DNA of 64,000 nt from Anthonomus grandis grandis (lineage: Eukaryota; Arthropoda; Insecta; Coleoptera; Curculionidae), in assembly GCF_022605725.1 (NCBI RefSeq), contig NC_065548.1, positions 7,287,644-7,351,643 of the forward strand, given 5' to 3'. The translations under genes were made by a program, and so were the position numbers. Position 1 is the stretch's first letter. Each line of letters begins with the position of its first letter. This document shows positions 57,841 through 64,000 of the stretch, piece after piece. Under the pieces are notes generated by a model. That model did not search any database, had not been told where the DNA came from, and saw nothing but the letters and a program-made list of their open reading frames with translations.

Positions 57841-59168
57841 CTGAAATCGACAGTTTTTTAATATTAGACGTTTATTAGTTCTAATTAATATATAGTTTTG
57901 GAAAAATCGGTATACCTCGTATCAGAATTCTATTTGTACATAGTCTCTTTACAATAGTCTAATCTTTACACAATCTCTACATTATAGTATTGCAATATTT
58001 AAGCACAGGAAAAAATTATTTTTAAATGCCATTTTCGGATTTCTTCAATCCATAGACACATTGAAAAATCTTGATCATGAACAACCCAATCTATGTTAAT
58101 TTACCTATAATAATATTAAACACATGAAAAAACGTTGAATAAGATTTTCTAGAACTAACATGGCTTCATATGGAGTCTAGTTTCTCTCTTATGACGGACA
58201 CTGCTTTGTCCGAAACATGTTGGACAAGTGGAGGGAAACTGCATGTTTTTCATTTTACCTTAACATAAATTTATTCGTTATGATTAACATATTTTCTTTT
58301 ATTATGTTTTTAATATATTTTAGTTATGTTAAATAGATATTTACTTAGACAGTTACTTAAATAGACAACATCAAAATATATAGGCACTAAGAAGAATTAA
58401 ATCAAACAAAAATAAATTAAAAAATTCTAAAACATATCTGCCAGAGCACTTGAATATATGAACTTTTTCTGCTAAATACACTTCATGCCTGATTTCAGTG
58501 GTATTGTTATACATATTTCTACTTAAGAAATTCAACTAAAAAGTGCATTATTTAAATTAAATAAAATACTGGTCTAAAACCTTCGCTACATTAGAAAAAT
58601 AAGTAATGTGTAAACGCTGCTATGCCACTTCACACTTTAGCCATATCTTTGCTATTAAGTTCACAACTTCATTAATGGAAAAATAAACTAAGACTATAAA
58701 TATACGAGTAGGTCAATACAAAATTACGAAATAACTATAATGTATTTTGAAATTAAAAGAACGCCGCTCAAATACGCATTAGTAAAATGCCTTATAATCA
58801 TACGAAAAATTATTTTTGTTAAACAGTAATTTTATATTTAAATTGAAATTCTTCGACCTCACCAAAATGCTTCATTTGAAGAAAATAAAATACGCCCTGA
58901 AAACTCTCATACTAAAACGGTACGTTATTAATTACAAGTTATAGTAAAGAGTGAAATTATCTGCCGGATCTTTGGTAATTAAAAATGCACTTGGAAGGAT
59001 TTGGAAATCATATTTTTTTTGCAAAATCATGAAAAAGGTTTGTTGGATGCGTAAAACTATTTCAAAATATGATGTGAGGTCTACTATTATGTCTTAAATT
59101 GCCATGAAATATGCCAATATTTAATTGAAGAATTCTTCGGAAACCTTCGGCAAAATCATTTTTAAATA
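57841..59168. other. AT-rich intron, nothing recognised
   Basis: Upstream of the last recognised Ski3-like exon. No further exon, transposon end or RNA gene was found by eye. The next 5' exon of that gene must be beyond the transposon and satellite further on, or was missed. Confidence 0.4.
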
Positions 59169-59315
59169 GGAGACGTATCTGCCTAATACGTCTGCTATTT
59201 ACAATCAGGGCTATAGTAGAAGTATTGCAAGTAGTATTTTTTTATTTTATATTCACATGTGACGATTGATTGTTGGTAACATCGTTTACATCGTTTGTCT
59301 TTCGAGGTGAACAAA

Positions 59316-62300
59316 ATGCGGGAATTACCAGAAAATTATGAATATAAAAAAACTAAAGAAACTAACATGTTTCTTTCCAAACTAGCAAATAAAGAATATG
59401 TAGAGGTAAGAGGTAAGTAGATATTTCTATCTATATTACGAACACGACTAAAAAAACTGTAACATAACTTACATAACCTCATTGTTTGTTTATTTTTATG
59501 AAAAAAAAAACCTAAAATTAGGGAATACTGTGAAGGATTTTATGATTTTAAAGAGTAAAGTTAATAAATATCGACTTAGAACATTGAATACTTTAGAATA
59601 AACTTAGGCTGCTTTTGTTTGAGTTCAGCATACACAGGGGGTAAATCATTTTGTTGATGCTTTATCATATCAATGACCTATATCATTTTCATTCAATAAG
59701 TAGTAGATATTATATATTTCTAGCCAAAATGAACAATTTGAATAGACTACCAATTTTCTTTATTTTAGATATTGCTTGTTTAAAGTATTTTCCGACAGAT
59801 TTATAAATCAACACTCATGTTTTTTTAAGATTCGATTGTAATTGTGGCATTTTTGTAAAACATGAATGGAATGACCCTTTCATGCTCTTTAAAAATAACA
59901 AATATATTTTTTGAGAATTTAATATATAAGGTGTTGAATTGAATGCTAAAGGTTCAATTATAAAAACAATAATTATTAAACCTGTGTGGATATTAAACCT
60001 CTGAGATTTGTATGTACATATCTTTCTAAACAGGAAACTTACTTTATTGTATAAAAGGTTTACCGGGTGTTTCACCGAGGACTGCATCGATCGATTATGA
60101 GAAAACTAACCAAACGAAAATTTTGAAAATTTGACAGCTGTCACATTTCCGGTTATACCGGAAGTAAATGTTTAGTCTGCCACGTTGCCAAATTTTCCAA
60201 ATTTTCTTATGGATAGTTTCCCATAATCGATCAATGCAGTTCCCGATGAAACATTCTATATACATATATAGGTAGTACTGAAAATTAATTTAACTAACAA
60301 AAAATAACAACTTTTGTCCGTCGGTCTTATGTTCTCAACGTGACTGATTGATAAAAAAAAACTAAAAATTAAAATTAGATTCGGTGGCAACTAATATTTT
60401 TTTCTTTTTTGATTTTTTGAAGTAATTCAAACTTTTTCCTTATAGAGATGGGTATCTAACCTTGAAGCAGTAACTAGAGAAACCTGGACAATCGAGAAAA
60501 CATTTAAAGTTCCGACCACAGCACCAAGAAATATTTTTAAACGCATTTATAAATGCCATTTGAATACAGCTACCAAAGTTAAATCGACTGGCACAAAACA
60601 AAGAAAATCAAAAAATATTAATTGCTCAGCGAAACTTTTCATAACTATAAAGACATTTTTTTAAATACCTAAATCAGTGAAAACATTTTTGACTTCAGAA
60701 GAATGGCCTTGTTTGATAGAATTTAGATCTACACATAGTCATAGGTTGAATGTTATTGAACCGCTTCGTAAGAGACGTTTAGGATCAGAGGCCAAACAAA
60801 AGATATTCAATCTTTTTAACAGGGGACATTCTGCAGCCACAGCTTACCATACTTATTGTATGGATAAAATGGAAGAACTGGGGGAAGGGTATGATCATGT
60901 TTTATACGACAGATACCATATGCCAACAAAAACGGATGTATCTAATTTGTGGAAAAAGAAATTTAAAGAAGACTTTTGTGATCGTACTGGTTCTAATATG
61001 CTGCTTAAATTAGAGGACATATTGTCTTGTCATAAAGATAAAACTGGACTATGTCATGAAATAATAACCCTACAAGATAATTATGCTGTAGCTATTTGTA
61101 CATCTCTTATGCAATGTGCGATAGAGATACCACAAACAAATGAGGTAATGTTTGTTGATGCATCCGGTAATTGGGATGTTTATGATCACAAAATATATTT
61201 TTTGTGATACAAAGTGCGACCGGAGGATTACCAGTTGGATGCGTTTTAGCTAATTGTCAAAAAACGGACTTATTTGATGTAGCAGTTAAAGGACTGCTTG
61301 ACATAATGCCTACAAAAATTCGTCCGACAGTTATCTTGACAGATGACGATTTAGGCGAAAGGAAAGTGCTAAAGAAACACTGGCCAGAAGCCAAACTACT
61401 ATTGTGCATATTTCATGTAAAAAAAGCAGTTTGGACATGGATTTTAATGGCAAAGAATGAGGTATCACGGGATTTAGCTCAACAGCATTATAAATTATTT
61501 AAGAACATTTTACACTCTAAAACAGAAAATGAGCTAAATGATGCAAAACGTTATGAATGAAAATCTTAAGAAGTATATAAGTAACCTGTTGACTCGTCAA
61601 GAAATTTGGTGCTTGTTATATAGAAGAGAGTTAAAGTTAAGGGGAAGTGATACAAACAATTACACTGAGGTCAAGTTTAGGTCGTAAAAAGACATTCCTT
61701 TAGAGAGAGCCAAGGCATTTAACTTAACTCAATTTGACTATATTATTACAAGTTTTGAAAATTATTACCGGCAGCGTAGAGTGACTGATGGTGCAATGGT
61801 TGTTGAGCCTATTAGCGTGGATTCGTTGGAATTTTCAGTGACAAGCAAAAATAATAATAATGTAACTTATTTTGTAGATCTTCAAACTTGTATGTGTACA
61901 TGCCCAATTGGTTTTAATGGTAAACATTGCAACATTGGCACTCTGATAGTGCCATTTTGGAAAAATACAAATTTTTAAGCGCAATAAATACACTTTCCTA
62001 TGCCACTAAATTACCACAACTATATAAAGTCGCAACAGGAAAAGAAGCGAATAAAGATATTTTCTTACCTCTACAAAAAGAAAAAGACGAAATTGTGAGT
62101 AAAAATTTGTAAGGAAGAACATAGCTTAAAACAGTCAGAACTATTGGAGTCTGATACAAGTATTGAAAAAAGCAATATTCGACCGAAATTATGAAAACAA
62201 AGTGGACAGAGCACTATACTAATTTTATTATCAAAAATATTGAGGAAGACCCTGAAAATTTCTGCTCAGCCATAGAAACATATTTGAGTATAATTAAAAA

Positions 62301-62592
62301 ATTTGCTTCTTCCAAAACATCTCTTCTGTCTGGGCTTCATACAGCCTTTAAATATAAAGGAATTGCAAGGAAAAGCAACGTAAAAGGAAACATCAATAAA
62401 TGTCGCCGCAGGAGAAAAAATATTCCTGTACAACCAACATCGGTGAGACGTAGAAGAGTTTCATGTGGCAGCAAAAAGGCTAAGTCGGGGAAGTTACCAG
62501 CTGATGTCAAAAAACGGCAAAAAGCACCTCATTCATTGGAACTCTGCGTTAGTCAAAATATTGCACTAGGCGCAAATAAATTTAAAAAATAA
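59316..62592 (+). pseudogene. MULE transposase with zinc-finger N-terminus and SWIM motif, broken
   Basis: A candidate first exon begins at ATG 59316 (MRELPENYEYKK) and ends at GTAAGA near 59407. A second part after CTTATAG (60445) reads RWVSNLEAVTRETW and KCHLNTATK...NINCSAKL, a FLYWCH/WRKY-like Cys/His set. The catalytic part (60677-61560) has NEVMFVDASGNWDVYD, PVGCVLANCQ, VILTDDDLG and LLLCIFHVKKAVW, typical of MULE transposases. After further breaks comes CMCTCPIGFNGKHC (about 61890), a SWIM zinc finger whose last ligand is hit by a frameshift. The basic C-terminus (KCRRRRKN, VRRRRVSCGSKKAK) ends at 62592. Confidence 0.78.
60068..60253. mobile_element. Small MITE-like inverted-repeat element inside the MULE
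   Basis: TGTTTCACCGAGGACTGCAT at the left end and GCAGTTCCCGATGAAACA at the right end are inverted repeats that continue inward (ATCGATTATGAGAAAACTA against TAGTTTCCCATAATCGAT) for over 60 bp. The total is 186 bp with no coding capacity. It lies in the putative intron of the MULE gene. Target duplications are not clear. Confidence 0.75.
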
Positions 62593-62929
62593 ATATACTT
62601 TTAGGTTATGTAAATGTTAAATTTTGAACAATATCTCATATATATTTTTATTACCTAATAAACTTTACGTTATTACTTATATTTTTTGCTATACTACTAC
62701 CTATTAAAGTAAATATACGTAATGTTTAAAAATGGTTTTTTTTGCCTAAATCAATAGAATTTTTAAGATAAAACTCTCTTATTCTAAAATTTTACACCAT
62801 TGCAAATCTTCAAAATTTATATAAATTATAGTAAAATGCCTGATAAACAGCAGACGCGTAGGGCCGACTCGTCTGTTACATACAAATTTAGTTCGGGGTA
62901 CATCTTTCAGCGGACGCGTCCGTCATTTA

Positions 62930-63078
62930 CAAATATGCGCCCGGGAAACTGAGCCTTAACTTCACCACAAAAGTTGAGAATTTCAACTCACAGTATACTA
63001 TTAAAAAACAATAATAAAATTTGAGCTGCACTTTTATAACTTTACTTAACAACAACCCGAACAGGGCTGAATGAAACC
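62930..63078. other. Spacer between MULE and satellite
   Basis: Short sequence without recognisable features. Confidence 0.4.
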
Positions 63079-64000
63079 CCCGTATCGAATTTTTTCACCA
63101 AAAATTGATTTTTTTCGAAATCAAACTAAGTATACCAGCGTCTTATTTGGGTCACTTAGATTACGAAAACACCGGGTTATAACAGGATCCGAGCAGAACT
63201 AAGGGAATAAGAGCACTTTGAAAATCGTGAAAAAGTCGTTTTCGACGCCCGTTTTTGAGGCCAAAAATGGGCATCAAAAACGCCATATCTCAGCTATTAG
63301 AAGAGCTACGACCTTGCGGATGGTCTCGTTGGCTTCAGAACGACGAAACTAAGACAAAACCGTTGCAACTTTTCCGATATCTCCCATAGAAGCCGAGATA
63401 TCGACCTTCAAAGTTTAGAATTTTTAATTTTTCGGGTATACCCCCCCGTATCGAATTTTTTCACCAAAAATTGATTTTTTTCGAAATCAAACTAAGTATA
63501 CCAGCGTCTTATTTGGGTCACCTAGATTACGAAAACACCGGGTTATAACAGGATCCGAGCAGAACTAAGGGAATGAGAGCACTTTGAAAATCGTGAAAAA
63601 GTCGTTTTCGACGTCCGTTTTTGAGACCAACAATGGGCATCAAAAATGCCGTATCTCAGCTATTAGAAGAGCTACGACCTTGCGGATGCTCCCTTTGGCT
63701 TCAGAACGACGAAACTAAGACAAAACCGTTGCAACTTTTCCGATATCTCCTATAGAAGCCGAGATATCGACCTTCAAAGTTTAGAATTTTTAATTTTTCG
63801 GGTATACCCCCCCGTATCGAATTTTTTCACCAAAAATTGATTTTTTTCGAAATCAAACTAAGTATACCAGCGCCTTATTTGGGTCACCTAGATTACGAAA
63901 ACACCGGGTTATAACATGATCCGAGCAGAACTAAGGGAACGAGAGCACTTTGAAAATCCTGAAAAAGTCGTTTTTGACGTCTGTTTTTGAGGCCAAAAAT
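63079..64000. repeat. 366-bp satellite, at least 2.5 units, continues beyond the window
   Basis: The marker CGTATCGAATTTTTTCACC falls at 63081, 63447 and 63813, an exact spacing of 366 bp. Units are about 95-97% identical. Each has GATATCGACCTTCAAAG and several self-similar 'ATATCTC...GCCGAGATATCG' phrases. The array reaches the window edge, so its full size is unknown. Confidence 0.95.

Larger units (their letters stand above)
59169..62929. mobile_element. MULE-like element, ends approximate
   Basis: The left end region (AGACGTATCTGCCTAATACG at about 59172, then TCTGCTATTTAC) resembles the reverse complement of the right part (GACGCGTAGGGCC...CTCGTCTG at 62850-62880 and GGACGCGTCCGT to 62929). 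Flanks CATTTTTAAAT and CATTTACAAAT could be a decayed ~11 bp target duplication. The gene inside encodes a MULE-type transposase. The ends are uncertain by tens of bases. Confidence 0.6.

Noticed and set aside
1..64000. CRISPR array, bacterial operon, prophage or tRNA genes
   Set aside because: Repeats are long and contiguous or degenerate without regular spacers, genes are spliced, and no cloverleaf was recognised by eye.

Overview
The window looks like a stretch of a large, AT-rich, transposon-dense insect genome. Genes are split into short exons with GT-AG introns. There is an arthropod-type thioester (alpha-2-macroglobulin family) gene, and the DNA transposons (hAT, piggyBac, pogo/Tigger, Tc1/mariner DD41D-type, MULE) are the usual insect set. 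A beetle is my guess, but nothing in the sequence proves the order. No bacterial or organellar features are seen.

Three host genes can be supported. (1) A thioester-containing/CD109-like protein on the + strand, 18 exons between 6473 and 28875. It lacks its 5' exons, which must lie before the window, and possibly a last exon. The thioester motif GCGEQ is intact. (2) A small three-exon gene on the - strand (40766-41310), spliced by hand to a complete 136-residue cysteine-rich protein with a signal peptide and a C-terminal GPI-anchor-like tail. (3) The C-terminal part of a Ski3/TTC37-like TPR gene on the - strand: four exons at 57840-57687, 57360-57162, 56739-56551 and 48732-48490, with a 7.8 kb last intron full of transposons.

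Layout. 1-6472: intron of the thioester gene, made of ~725 bp repeats and interrupted by a YqaJ-nuclease element. 6473-13980: exons 1-13 with a hAT insertion. 13981-20398: one intron with two LINE remnants and a tandem array of ~720-780 bp units. 20399-20895: exons 14-15. 20942-26560: three tandem ~2.1 kb units, two carrying a mariner-like transposase fragment. 28331-28875: exons 16-18. 28930-34300: a CTGGAATAAA-type degenerate satellite with five identical 543 bp units and a foldback element carrying two hammerhead-ribozyme-like motifs. 34300-40700: a diverged repeat family that received a piggyBac element and then a long-TIR element encoding a FEN1/XPG-like nuclease with a CXC zinc domain. 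41640-48480: satellites, with a pogo-like element whose transposase lacks its third catalytic segment. 48919-53058: a second pogo-like element with a C-terminal PHD finger, itself split by a hAT element. 53395-55792: a TIR element of a family I cannot name. 59169-62929: a MULE-like element. 63079-64000: a 366 bp satellite that runs off the window.

The most unusual signal is in the thioester gene. Its introns carry dozens of copies of two short modules that look like branch point plus 3' splice acceptor. The same modules sit exactly at two genuine exon starts (12102 and 12884). Other notable items are the nuclease/CXC transposon, the paired hammerhead motifs, the YqaJ element and the unnamed 2.4 kb element. 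Most transposon reading frames are broken by frameshifts and are marked as pseudogenes.
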